Positions 1 through 5,787 of a stretch of DNA of 8,927 nucleotides are shown piece by piece. The stretch is from an uncultured Lachnospiraceae bacterium (GTDB taxonomy: Bacteria; Bacillota_A; Clostridia; Lachnospirales; Lachnospiraceae). Position 1 is the first letter of the stretch. Each line of letters begins with the position of its first letter. The notes beneath the pieces are model-generated. The model ran no database searches and had not been told where the DNA came from. It saw nothing but the letters and a program-made list of their open reading frames with translations. The stretch covers positions 1 through 8,927 of the forward strand of contig CAJUGZ010000177.1 in the NCBI GenBank assembly GCA_910585855.1. The letters run 5' to 3'. The position numbers were made by a program, and so were the translations under genes.

Positions 1-29
1 TGTCAACTCACCTTTTCACGCCTCAAACT

Positions 30-89
30 CCTTGATTTTTCAAGGCTTAATCTAATGTATAGGGCATCAGTGCAAAATCTCTAGGCATC
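30..89. repeat. Left terminal inverted repeat (60 bp)
   Basis: This sequence matches the reverse complement of 4131-4190 at 55 of 60 positions by direct comparison. The weaker flanking match extends outward to position 1 with one gap. It contains a perfect small hairpin, CCTTGA-TTTT-TCAAGG, at 30-45, and GGCATC occurs twice (63-68 and 84-89). It is far better conserved than the neighbouring noncoding DNA. I infer an attachment (att) core or end-recognition sequence, but no crossover site or target duplication can be proven from the window. Confidence 0.8.
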
Positions 90-183
90 TATCTATTTGC
101 AACCCGTTCCTTATCCCTTCTATACGTTTCCACTCCCTAACCTATCATTTTTGTACCATTCCTTCCACTTTTCTATCAAAGTC

Positions 184-204
184 TAGGTCAAATTTTAGGT
201 CAAA
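184..204 (-). repeat. Paired direct repeats, left arm (possible integrase arm sites)
   Basis: TAGGTCAAA occurs at 184-192 and again at 196-204, a 12-bp period. Read on the minus strand this is TTTGACCTA twice. The right arm has the counterpart TTTGACACA twice at the same 12-bp period and at a similar distance from its terminal repeat. Short direct repeats inside the ends of tyrosine-recombinase elements are commonly bound by the integrase N-terminal domain (as in Tn916 and lambda); applying that role here is inference. Confidence 0.5.
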
Positions 205-244
205 TTTCAAAAGCAGATATTTCTTTTACTTTTTGGATATGGAA

Positions 245-901
245 TTAAATAAACTCCTCTTCCTCTCTTCCATGTAATAATAATTCTATAAAGCTATCCT
301 TTTCTGGTATAATCTTTCCATTATCCACCTTTAACATATTTTCATACGCTACTACATTAATATCACGAACTGTACTATATACTCTGCCACCACCACTACT
401 AGAATAAGTAAAACACACAGAATTTCCTTCCAGTTCACTTTGTATTTTATGTTCTAACTGATTAATGAATATATTACGCTTAAATACATATAACAATGGA
501 AATAAAAATATCGGATCTCGTTTCACATTATTTCCTGTACTTGAAAGCACACATACTGTACACTTAGGACGTTTAATCATCAAATTTCCAATTTTTACAC
601 ATCTTAATATTCCTTCTAATACGGATTCTTCCCCCACAGCAGTCCCTACTTTAGTACAAACAAATTTCCCATTCTCTCCATTAACAACTGGCAACTTTGC
701 ATGATATTTTAACTTTAATTCATGAAATGGTACAAAATCTAACTCTTTTAACTGTTCCTTCGTTACGTTCACATGGAAAGTATCCGCCCCACTATCTATG
801 ATACAGTCATAATCTGTAAAACCACATCTATCATTTAAAACACTCATCTCAGCAAGTAATTTATCACCCTTTGTAGCTGTATCTATTATAATTTCTCTCA
901 T
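245..901 (-). CDS. Retropepsin-like aspartic protease domain protein, left copy
   Basis: The protein has 218 residues. The stretch YDCIIDSGAD (residues 31-40) carries the Asp-Ser-Gly-Ala active-site signature of single-domain clan AA aspartic proteases; D36 would be the catalytic aspartate, with a homodimer supplying the second one in this family. The usual second signature (ILG-like, near the C-terminal end of the domain) is not clear: a FLFPLL segment near residue 132 sits about where it would be expected. No signal peptide or membrane segment is evident, so it is probably cytoplasmic. ATG at 899-901 overlaps the YPP protein stop (ATGA) and has an AGGAG nine bases upstream, so the two genes are probably translationally coupled. 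A diverged second copy lies in the right arm. Substrate and role are unknown; it may instead be a binding protein of the same fold. Confidence 0.7.
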   Translation of the reverse strand: MREIIIDTATKGDKLLAEMSVLNDRCGFTDYDCIIDSGADTFHVNVTKEQLKELDFVPFHELKLKYHAKLPVVNGENGKFVCTKVGTAVGEESVLEGILRCVKIGNLMIKRPKCTVCVLSSTGNNVKRDPIFLFPLLYVFKRNIFINQLEHKIQSELEGNSVCFTYSSSGGGRVYSTVRDINVVAYENMLKVDNGKIIPEKDSFIELLLHGREEEEFI

Positions 902-1236
902 AAAACATATCTCCTAAAATTCTTTACCCACGCATAACGCTCTTCTTCTGTTTTCTGATCGGTGTGTATTTTCTCTATTGTAGGAACTTCATATCCTGTC
1001 ATTCTCCGTAATTTTTCAAGATCATCCTCCGGAAATACTTCTCCCTCAAATTCTCTCTTGATCCACTTATAAACTTTCGCTCCATTTGGTGGATATTGAA
1101 ATGGAGTATCTCTACTTACTTGCACACACCATAACGTACAATTTGGATATTTTTCTAACAGTTCTTCCCATTTATGCCATTCTTCATCAAAGCCATAACC
1201 CCACTTCATTTCTAATTCACTTACACGTTCCACCAT
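898..1236 (-). CDS. YPP protein, unknown function, left copy (112 aa)
   Basis: I do not recognise this family. The protein is small, charged and tryptophan-rich, with no signal peptide or membrane segment. It pairs with the right-arm protein at 2981-3319, which has the same length. Shared landmarks are a W-(H/D)-x-W-like start of a helix near residues 20-22, YPNC near residue 30, then YPP-x-G-x-KV-x-x-W in the middle. Preservation of length and motifs in two diverged copies argues that this is a genuine protein. The ATG at 1234-1236 follows a weak GAGGG site and a promoter at 1282-1310. Its stop overlaps the start of the retropepsin-like gene, so the two form an operon in both arms. A regulator, inhibitor or substrate of the protease is possible, but nothing in the sequence decides this. 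Confidence 0.65.
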   Translation of the reverse strand: MVERVSELEMKWGYGFDEEWHKWEELLEKYPNCTLWCVQVSRDTPFQYPPNGAKVYKWIKREFEGEVFPEDDLEKLRRMTGYEVPTIEKIHTDQKTEEERYAWVKNFRRYVL

Positions 1237-1281
1237 ATCGTTTCCCTCACTTTCATAAAACTACAGGATTTTCTTTTTTTC

Positions 1282-1310
1282 ATTTTATCATATCCATCTT
1301 GAAATTGCAA
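1282..1310 (-). promoter_or_regulatory. Promoter of the left YPP/protease operon
   Basis: On the minus strand, TTGCAA (1305-1310) is followed after 17 bp by TAAAAT (1282-1287), a plausible sigma-A promoter 46 bp upstream of the YPP start. The right arm has the same TTGCAA hexamer and the same 17-bp spacing at the corresponding place. Conservation across diverged arms raises confidence. Confidence 0.6.
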
Positions 1311-1449
1311 ATGAGTGCTCTTTTTATACTAACTTATTTTCCCTTATTTTTACAATGAAACGACTTTTATCACCCGTCTATCATCCATGACAAATACACC
1401 CTATTTTTACTCATTCTTTTCCAACAAAATACCAGCTAAACTCTGTCAT

Positions 1450-1496
1450 AAAAAACAGGTGCTTCTTCTCATTCCTGAAGTTCACACCTGTTTTTT
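1450..1496 (-). terminator. Hairpin terminator after the left recombinase fragment
   Basis: AAAAAACAGGTG (1450-1461) pairs perfectly with CACCTGTTTTTT (1485-1496), a 12-bp stem with A/T tracts on both sides, so it can work in both directions. It sits just beyond the recombinase stop codon on the minus strand. The loop carries ACTTCAGGAA (minus strand), which is identical in the right-arm hairpin at 2841-2887. Confidence 0.75.
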
Positions 1497-1507
1497 CTAA
1501 TTTTCTT

Positions 1508-1765
1508 TTACAACCCTTCTACAATCCCCTCTAATTCTGCCTGTATCTTAAAATTCTTTTTTGAAATATGGGTATAAACATCTATCGTTGTTTTGATACT
1601 GCTATGCCCCATCAAAACTTTTAAATCCTCATATCGAATTTTATTTTCCACTAATCTTGTACAAAAAGTATGCCTCCATACATGAGGGGTATGGGCTGGA
1701 ATCACAACCGCTTCTCTTCCCTCTTCTTTCGCTCGTTTTGCCTCCCACTCATTCGCTCCCTGAAG
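1508..1765 (-). pseudogene. Tyrosine recombinase (integrase) C-terminal fragment, left
   Basis: Only the last 85 or so residues of a phage/ICE-type tyrosine recombinase remain. They include HVWRHTF, the box II H-x-x-R, then LMGHSS with the second histidine, and VYTH with the presumed nucleophile tyrosine. The N-terminal arm-binding and core-binding domains and the box I arginine are absent; a full member has about 380-410 residues. The frame is closed upstream by TGA at 1766-1768, just beyond the stop of the excisionase-like gene (1776-1778), so a deletion joined the end of xis to the middle of int. The nearest in-frame start is a GTG at 1703-1705 with no clear ribosome binding site. Not functional as a recombinase. 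Confidence 0.85.
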
Positions 1766-1775
1766 TCAAGTCCTT

Positions 1776-1964
1776 TTATCTTGCTTCTTGATCACAAAAT
1801 TCTTTTAATTTTTGTACATTCCATCTTCGGATTCTTCCAATACGAACTTCTGCTTTTGCCAGTTGTCCTATCTTTTCTGCGGTTCTTCTCCCACAAGAAA
1901 GAATTCGACACAATTCTTCTAGGTTCACCAATAAGACCAATTCTTCTTTTCTTGTATCTCTCAT
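1776..1964 (-). CDS. Excisionase-like small DNA-binding protein
   Basis: The 62-residue protein has a predicted helix-turn-helix or winged-helix layout: LEELCRILSCGRRTAEKIG (about residues 15-33), followed by a basic strand-turn segment RIGRIRRW and a final helix. This resembles Tn916-Xis and DUF6462-type proteins encoded immediately upstream of integrases in Clostridia. ATG at 1962-1964 has a strong AGGAGG seven bases upstream. It lies 13 bp after the methylase stop and directly before the recombinase fragment, the usual xis-int order. Such proteins bend DNA at element ends to direct excision. It appears intact although its integrase is broken. A general AlpA/MerR-like regulator is the alternative. 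Confidence 0.65.
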   Translation of the reverse strand: MRDTRKEELVLLVNLEELCRILSCGRRTAEKIGQLAKAEVRIGRIRRWNVQKLKEFCDQEAR

Positions 1965-1977
1965 TTCTCTCCTCCTA

Positions 1978-2592
1978 TCAACTACTTTCTTCTTTCATAC
2001 TAATGGTATATCTTGCCAAATCCGGCAAGTTGTAATTTACCCAAATATACTCCTGTCCCACATCTTTCTGTTTTTTAACCTGACAAGTTTTTACTAAATC
2101 TTTCAGTTTATAACACTTCCAACCATACGGCAACAAGGAACGATCATAGAGATCCTCCTTTCCTTGTTCTTTATAACCACATAATAAAACTTTACACTGA
2201 CAACTCCTTATTGTTTCTAAAAGCCTTCTTTGTTCATTATCTGGCAATTCACAAGCATACACCTTGTCGGCTCCTTTTCCTCTAAAACTTGCACGATAAG
2301 GCGGATCTGCCATTACAAATGCGTTCGGATTCTCTGCTATTTTTGCAATCAAATCAATCCCATCTCCATGAAGAACTTTCACCCCTTTCATCCGTTCATA
2401 AACATGAGGCAGATGAAATAAGATATCTTTCTGATAGGAGTAAGTATCTGGATAGGTACTACGACAAAATCCTTTTCGAGTGGCATTAAAACTTTGCGTA
2501 ATCAAAATATAAACCTTCTCTGCTCGTTCCACTTCACTGAGTCCCTTGTAGCCATTTTTTCTATGCCGCTCGGCTTCCTGATAAACCTCAAA
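1978..2592 (-). pseudogene. DNA adenine methylase (Dam/D12 class), N-terminally truncated
   Basis: About 200 residues of a D12-class N6-adenine methyltransferase remain. The catalytic DPPY motif (motif IV) is encoded at 2296-2307, and ITQSFNATRKGF with the following region resembles the part just ahead of it in this class. The N-terminal part with the S-adenosylmethionine-binding FxGxG motif is missing; complete members have about 260-330 residues. The frame stays open upstream of the first possible start (GTG at 2530-2532) to about 2592, where it runs into the right-arm recombinase fragment on the opposite strand, marking a rearrangement junction. With no motif I it should be inactive. Such orphan methylases are common cargo of phages and ICEs, where they modify element DNA against host restriction. 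Confidence 0.75.
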
Positions 2593-2820
2593 CGAGCAGA
2601 GGAAGAGGGGAGAGAAGCCATTATATTACCAGTACATACTCCTCATGTATGGCGACATACATTTTGTACCAGATTAGTAGAAAGTGAAATTCGTTATGAA
2701 GAATTAAAGGTACTGATGGGTCATAGTAGTATTAAAACAACGATAGATGTGTATACACATATTAAGCAAGCCAATCAGAAAGTTTATTCGAAGTTAGAAG
2801 GAATTGTGGGAGGTTTATAA
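2587..2820 (+). pseudogene. Tyrosine recombinase (integrase) C-terminal fragment, right
   Basis: This fragment is homologous to the left one: HTPHVWRHTFCTRLV and VLMGHSSIKTTIDVYTH are shared almost exactly, giving the box II H-x-x-R, the GH motif and the nucleophile tyrosine. Recognisable recombinase sequence starts at about 2590 with KRAEEEGREA. The open frame continues upstream to 2494 only because it reads the antisense of the methylase. The N-terminal and core-binding regions and the box I arginine are missing. The truncation point lies within a few codons of that in the left copy. It ends with TAA at 2818-2820, about 20 bp before the conserved hairpin terminator. Not functional as a recombinase. 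Confidence 0.85.
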
Positions 2821-2840
2821 AAAAGAAAAAATGAAACAAT

Positions 2841-2887
2841 AAAAAACAGGTGCGGACTTCAGGAAAGGGAAAAAAGCACTTGTTTTT
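2841..2887 (+). terminator. Hairpin terminator after the right recombinase fragment
   Basis: AAAAACAGGTGC (2842-2853) pairs with GCACTTGTTTTT (2876-2887) with one G-U pair; an A tract precedes and a T tract follows. It is the counterpart of the left hairpin, with about seven differences over 47 positions, and its loop keeps ACTTCAGGAA. Here the −35 element of the next operon begins only 15 bp later. Confidence 0.75.
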
Positions 2888-2902
2888 GAGTAAAGTGTGA
2901 AT

Positions 2903-2931
2903 TTGCAATTTTTGATAAAATATGGTATAGT
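2903..2931 (+). promoter_or_regulatory. Promoter of the right YPP/protease operon
   Basis: TTGCAA (2903-2908), a 17-bp spacer and TATAGT (2926-2931) form a good sigma-A promoter 49 bp upstream of the YPP start. The TTGCAA hexamer and the spacing are shared with the left arm. Confidence 0.65.
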
Positions 2932-2980
2932 AAAAAAAGAAAGATAGGTTAGAAATAGGATAGTTTAGGGAGGTTTTTTC

Positions 2981-3319
2981 ATGGAAATGGTAAAGGGAAA
3001 AGGGAAAGATACAAAGTGGCATGATTGGAAAGAAATTGTGAAATTATATCCGAATTGTTATGTTTGTTTAGTCAATAAAGATACGGGAAAAGGACCTAGT
3101 TTAGAGTATCCACCAGAAGGAGGAAAGGTATGGTATTGGAATCAAGTGGATGGAGGAGATTATGAGCCAATCGAAGATGATCGATTTCTAGAGGAATTGA
3201 CAAAAGAATATAACTATGAGTGTACATTAGAAATGCATAATACAAATATTCAAACAGAGAAAGAGTATTATTCTCGAAACAGAGAGGATACTGAGTTATT
3301 ATGGAAGCTATTCAATTGA
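2981..3319 (+). CDS. YPP protein, unknown function, right copy (112 aa)
   Basis: Same length and layout as the left-arm protein at 898-1236: WHDWKEIVKLYPNC near residues 13-26, then LEYPPEGGKVWYW in the middle, and an acidic C-terminal half. I do not recognise the family. The ATG at 2981 has GGGAGG eight bases upstream and a promoter at 2903-2931. It overlaps the retropepsin-like gene by 19 bp, a longer overlap than the 4 bp in the left arm, but the coupled order is kept. Sequence outside the shared motifs is strongly diverged, so the two copies have been separate for a long time. Confidence 0.65.
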   Translation: MEMVKGKGKDTKWHDWKEIVKLYPNCYVCLVNKDTGKGPSLEYPPEGGKVWYWNQVDGGDYEPIEDDRFLEELTKEYNYECTLEMHNTNIQTEKEYYSRNREDTELLWKLFN

Positions 3320-3942
3320 ATTTTAAATATAATAAAAAATTACTTTCCAAAATACACTTAAAAATAGCGAATGATAAAATAAAGAAAGGACTAAATTATG
3401 ATTGTGTATTAGATTCTGGTGCAGAAACTTTATATTGTATTGTATCAGAAAAGGAATTATACGCATTTGAAACTGTTCCATTTTATGAGTTAAATGTATC
3501 ATTTGCAGCTAGTAAATTTTCTAAATATGATAAAGGAATGGGAAAGTTTTTGAAAGCAAGTGTTACGAATGCAACAGAAATGATTGAAGCAGTAAAGTGT
3601 GTGATACGTAGCGTAGTGATAGGAAATTTTATTTTGTTTCATGTACCTTGTTTATTTTATGTGGTAAGTGAGGAAAAATTGAATTTGATTAAAAGGTATC
3701 AAGCAGATTATAGATTTCTGTTTCCACTTTTAGATTTAATTAAAGAGGAAGCAGAGATAAAGATGAAAGAAGAGTGCATTGTGATTAAAAATGTAAATCC
3801 TGTTTATCGTTATCAATATAATTAAAATGGAACTGGTGTAGAGTGTGTAAATAGAGATAGATTTGTTCAGTTTACAGATGATGTATTATGCATAATTGAG
3901 AATATAGAAAATGAGATTTCTATAGAGAATGATATAGAATGA
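3301..3942 (+). CDS. Retropepsin-like aspartic protease domain protein, right copy, interrupted by an in-frame stop
   Basis: The first open segment (3301-3825, 174 residues) has YDCVLDSGAE at residues 33-42, with D38 as the presumed catalytic aspartate, and FLFPLL near the C-terminal end of the domain as in the left copy. TAA at 3823-3825 ends it 44 residues short of the left protein. The same frame then stays open for 38 more codons, to TGA at 3940-3942. These encode a segment (NGTGVECVNRDRFVQF) comparable in position and character to the left tail (GGGRVYSTVRDINVV), so the stop looks like a recent nonsense change. The likely catalytic core is upstream of the stop and may still fold. Start ATG at 3301 has only a weak GAGAGG site, consistent with coupling to the YPP gene. 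Confidence 0.6.
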
Positions 3943-4130
3943 ACAAACAAATAGAAAAAATTTTATATTATAAAAAATGGAAAGAGAAAGGAAAAAGACA
4001 TCTGATTTTAAAATTTGACACAAGATTTGACACAAATTTTTGTACAAAAGGTGTACAGAACGGTATGGAAATGGTAAGAGAAAGAAAGGGAAAACATAGG
4101 AAATATAAGGAACGGTACTGGAATGGTGTG
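3943..4130. other. Noncoding right-end segment with direct repeats
   Basis: This segment corresponds to left-arm positions about 90-244. An apparent 66-codon frame starting at 3939 is not maintained in the left arm, where the equivalent frame is broken by stops, so I treat it as noncoding. Besides the TTTGACACA pair it has a second longer repeat: GAACGGTA followed by GG(A)AATGGT at 4058-4075 and again at 4110-4127. Nothing else is evident. Confidence 0.5.
4014..4034 (+). repeat. Paired direct repeats, right arm (possible integrase arm sites)
   Basis: TTTGACACA occurs at 4014-4022 and 4026-4034, a 12-bp period. A third copy lies outside the terminal repeat at 4212-4220. The left arm has TTTGACCTA twice at the same period. 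The arrangement suggests protein-binding sites for integrase or excisionase; this role is inferred. Confidence 0.5.
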
Positions 4131-4190
4131 GATACCTAGAAATTTTGCACTGATGCCTTATACATTAGATTAAGGCTTCAAAAATCAAGG
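4131..4190. repeat. Right terminal inverted repeat (60 bp)
   Basis: This is the inverted counterpart of 30-89, identical at 55 of 60 positions. The central block encoding ATACATTAGATTAAG and the TGCACTGATGCC block are the best kept. A weaker match continues to 4218. The host-side terminator begins about 15 bp further on, so the element boundary probably lies between 4190 and 4233. Confidence 0.8.
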
Positions 4191-4232
4191 TTTTCAGGTA
4201 ATGGAAAATGATTTGACACAAGTTTTTGAAAG

Positions 4233-4267
4233 AAAGACGAATCACTTAGCGGTGGTTCGTCTTTTTT
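4233..4267. terminator. Rho-independent terminator between mobile region and regulator gene
   Basis: GACGAATCAC (4236-4245) pairs with GTGGTTCGTC (4252-4261) with one G-U pair, flanked by AAA on the left and a run of six T on the right. It can terminate plus-strand transcription leaving the mobile region and, on the minus strand, transcription of the PucR-type gene, whose stop is about 66 bp away. Confidence 0.8.
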
Positions 4268-4332
4268 AATTTTAAGATGGTGCTATGAGGTAGTATTATT
4301 TTTATTGCTTTTCTTTGGGCTGTATATAGGAT

Positions 4333-5565
4333 TTAATGAAGTTTTTTTTCTAATTCTATCATATAGAAACTAATCATTAAATGAAGTCTGGTATTGTAGT
4401 CTTCTAAAGAGATTCCAGTTAGTTCTTCAATTTTATTAATTCGGTAAAGCAGAGAGTTTCGGTGGATATGAAGGGCATGGATTGTATTGGAGGTATGGCA
4501 TAGGCTGGTGATATAACATTTTAAAGTTTCTAAGAAATTGGAAGAATGTTGTTTGTCATATTCCTGCAGATAAGTAATGGCAGGTGACAGATAGTTGCAG
4601 GAGGACATTTCCATTACACGGGGTGTTAAAATGGCAGGAAGATAGTAATCTTTATAGTCATAAAGCTGCTGTTCTTTATGAAACATTGTACCAAATTCAA
4701 GGGCGTATTCTGCCTGAGAACGATATTTGGTGGTATCAGTTAAATGGTAAAACAGAGCACTGATACCACAGTGTACATGAAATTTTCCAAGCAGTTCTTT
4801 TAAAGATTTTCTTAAATAGGTTTGAGTATCCGGGTTTGTTACGCTATGGTGATAAAATAAAATATAAAGGATATTATTTTGAATAATAGCAAGTTGGTAT
4901 GGGGTAAGAGTCTGCACTACTTTCTGAATATAGGAAAGTACTTGTTTTTCTTTTAGTTCTGGTTTATTAACGGCAACAATCTGATAAGGAGCATCCAGTG
5001 AAAGATGTGTGCGTCTGCACCAGAGATCAAGTTGATTTTGTGTATGAATACAGTCTTTAAAAAGTGCGCCGATAAATGCTTTTTGATGAACAGCTTCCAT
5101 ACTATTTTCAGAATTGCTGTTTCCATAGAGAACCGAACAGGCCTTTTGAATAATTGACATTGCTGTCATACGTTCTTCTGTAATACCATTTTTTGGACAT
5201 TGCATTACAATATAGCCTTCAAGAATATCATTAATACGAATGACACCTACTATTTTCGGAAAGTCGGAAGTAGCAGCTCCCCAGTCGATGACATAGGGCT
5301 GTGTATGTTCCATTGCGGACTGCATAATGCCTTCCTCATATAAACGAACAACCATATCGGTTTCATATCTTGGATGATCCAGAAGATAATCCCAATAGTA
5401 ATCACCAGTTTTCTTTTTTGGAGTAATGGCCTGAACCGTATAAGTGATATCCGTAATAGAAATAGGAATTCCAATAATTTCATGACAGATATCGGTTAGA
5501 AGCTGCATATTTCGGGTAGGAAGGATATCTAATATTTTTTGGTACAGCGTTAAAAAGTCAATCAT
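4333..5565 (-). CDS. PucR/CdaR-family transcriptional regulator
   Basis: The 410-residue protein has the architecture of PucR/CdaR-type regulators. Residues 1 to about 180 form a variable sensory region; about 195-300 resemble the degenerate GGDEF-like middle domain (HCGISALFYHLTD, then YRSQAEYALEFG); residues 344-403 form the conserved C-terminal helix-turn-helix (PucR C-terminal, HTH_30), with HIHRNSLLYRINKIEELTG as the hallmark. Members are usually cytoplasmic activators of nearby catabolic genes that respond to a substrate or metabolite. ATG at 5563-5565 has an AGGAG about ten bases upstream. It is transcribed divergently from the flavin reductase gene across 222 bp, which makes that gene and the following dehydrogenase its likely targets. 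The inducer is unknown. No truncation or frameshift is visible. Confidence 0.85.
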   Translation of the reverse strand: MIDFLTLYQKILDILPTRNMQLLTDICHEIIGIPISITDITYTVQAITPKKKTGDYYWDYLLDHPRYETDMVVRLYEEGIMQSAMEHTQPYVIDWGAATSDFPKIVGVIRINDILEGYIVMQCPKNGITEERMTAMSIIQKACSVLYGNSNSENSMEAVHQKAFIGALFKDCIHTQNQLDLWCRRTHLSLDAPYQIVAVNKPELKEKQVLSYIQKVVQTLTPYQLAIIQNNILYILFYHHSVTNPDTQTYLRKSLKELLGKFHVHCGISALFYHLTDTTKYRSQAEYALEFGTMFHKEQQLYDYKDYYLPAILTPRVMEMSSCNYLSPAITYLQEYDKQHSSNFLETLKCYITSLCHTSNTIHALHIHRNSLLYRINKIEELTGISLEDYNTRLHLMISFYMIELEKKLH

Positions 5566-5612
5566 AGAAGAGATACTCCTTTCGTATTTTTTCCTATAGT
5601 ATTCTAGTCACA

Positions 5613-5650
5613 ATTTTACTCCAATATTTTATAAAAAAAAAGAGTAAAAT
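5613..5650. promoter_or_regulatory. Perfect 9-bp inverted repeat, possible operator
   Basis: ATTTTACTC (5613-5621) and GAGTAAAAT (5642-5650) are exact inverted copies separated by 20 bp, about two helical turns between half-sites. They lie in the divergent region between the PucR-type gene and the reductase gene, close to where the regulator's own promoter should be. The symmetry suits a dimeric regulator; with the A run in the middle it could also be a weak hairpin. Confidence 0.45.
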
Positions 5651-5706
5651 AAAGATTATTTATGCAAATGCACAAAAACAGCAGATATTTTTTGGGCGTG
5701 TGAATG

Positions 5707-5735
5707 TTGTAGATTTGGCTTTGGCGGGATATAAT
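5707..5735 (+). promoter_or_regulatory. Promoter of the flavin reductase gene
   Basis: A perfect −10 TATAAT (5730-5735) lies 17 bp after TTGTAG (5707-5712), a weak −35. The poor −35 fits a promoter that needs an activator such as the divergent PucR-type regulator. The predicted start leaves a leader of about 45 bp before the ATG at 5788. Confidence 0.65.
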
Positions 5736-5787
5736 CAAAGTGTAGTTTGCAAATAGGATGGATGACAAAGGAAGAAGGTAAGAAGAA

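Larger units (their letters stand above)
1..4218. mobile_element. Degenerate integrative element pair arranged as a large inverted repeat
   Basis: The stretch reads as two related element ends pointing outward. Left arm, minus strand: recombinase fragment, hairpin, promoter, YPP protein gene, retropepsin-like gene, paired direct repeats, terminal repeat. Right arm, plus strand: the same order. Between the arms are an excisionase-like gene and a truncated DNA adenine methylase on the minus strand. The order methylase, excisionase, integrase on that strand is what one expects near the integrase end of an ICE or prophage. Both recombinases are N-terminally truncated, so the region is probably immobile unless helped in trans. 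The arms match strongly at the terminal repeat and the hairpin and only moderately in the genes, which argues for two diverged elements rather than a recent duplication. The left boundary may lie beyond position 1, because the inverted match still holds there (TGTCAA at 1-6 against TTGACA at 4213-4218). Confidence 0.75.

Noticed and set aside
465..704. 79-codon plus-strand frame inside the left retropepsin-like gene
   Set aside because: It is a shadow of the minus-strand gene, which has a homologous partner in the right arm.
1670..2035. 121-codon plus-strand frame across the excisionase-like gene
   Set aside because: It is antisense to the recombinase fragment and the excisionase-like gene, which has a strong ribosome binding site and a recognisable fold; the plus-strand product is low-complexity hydrophobic sequence.
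2494..2586. Upstream extension of the right recombinase frame
   Set aside because: This part is the antisense of the methylase fragment; recombinase similarity begins only at about 2590.
2762..3022. 86-codon minus-strand frame across the hairpin, promoter and YPP start
   Set aside because: It is Phe/Leu-rich antisense of AT-rich DNA containing a conserved terminator and promoter, with no support as a gene.
3939..4139. 66-codon frame overlapping the end of the right retropepsin-like gene (ATGA overlap)
   Set aside because: It reads through the TTTGACACA repeats and into the terminal repeat. The equivalent left-arm DNA has stops in this frame, and there is no ribosome binding site, so it is better explained as element-end DNA.
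1..4218. CRISPR array or tRNA attachment site
   Set aside because: The repeats are only paired, 9 bp long with 3-bp gaps, or terminal inverted repeats; no regular spacers exist, and no tRNA cloverleaf is visible near either end.
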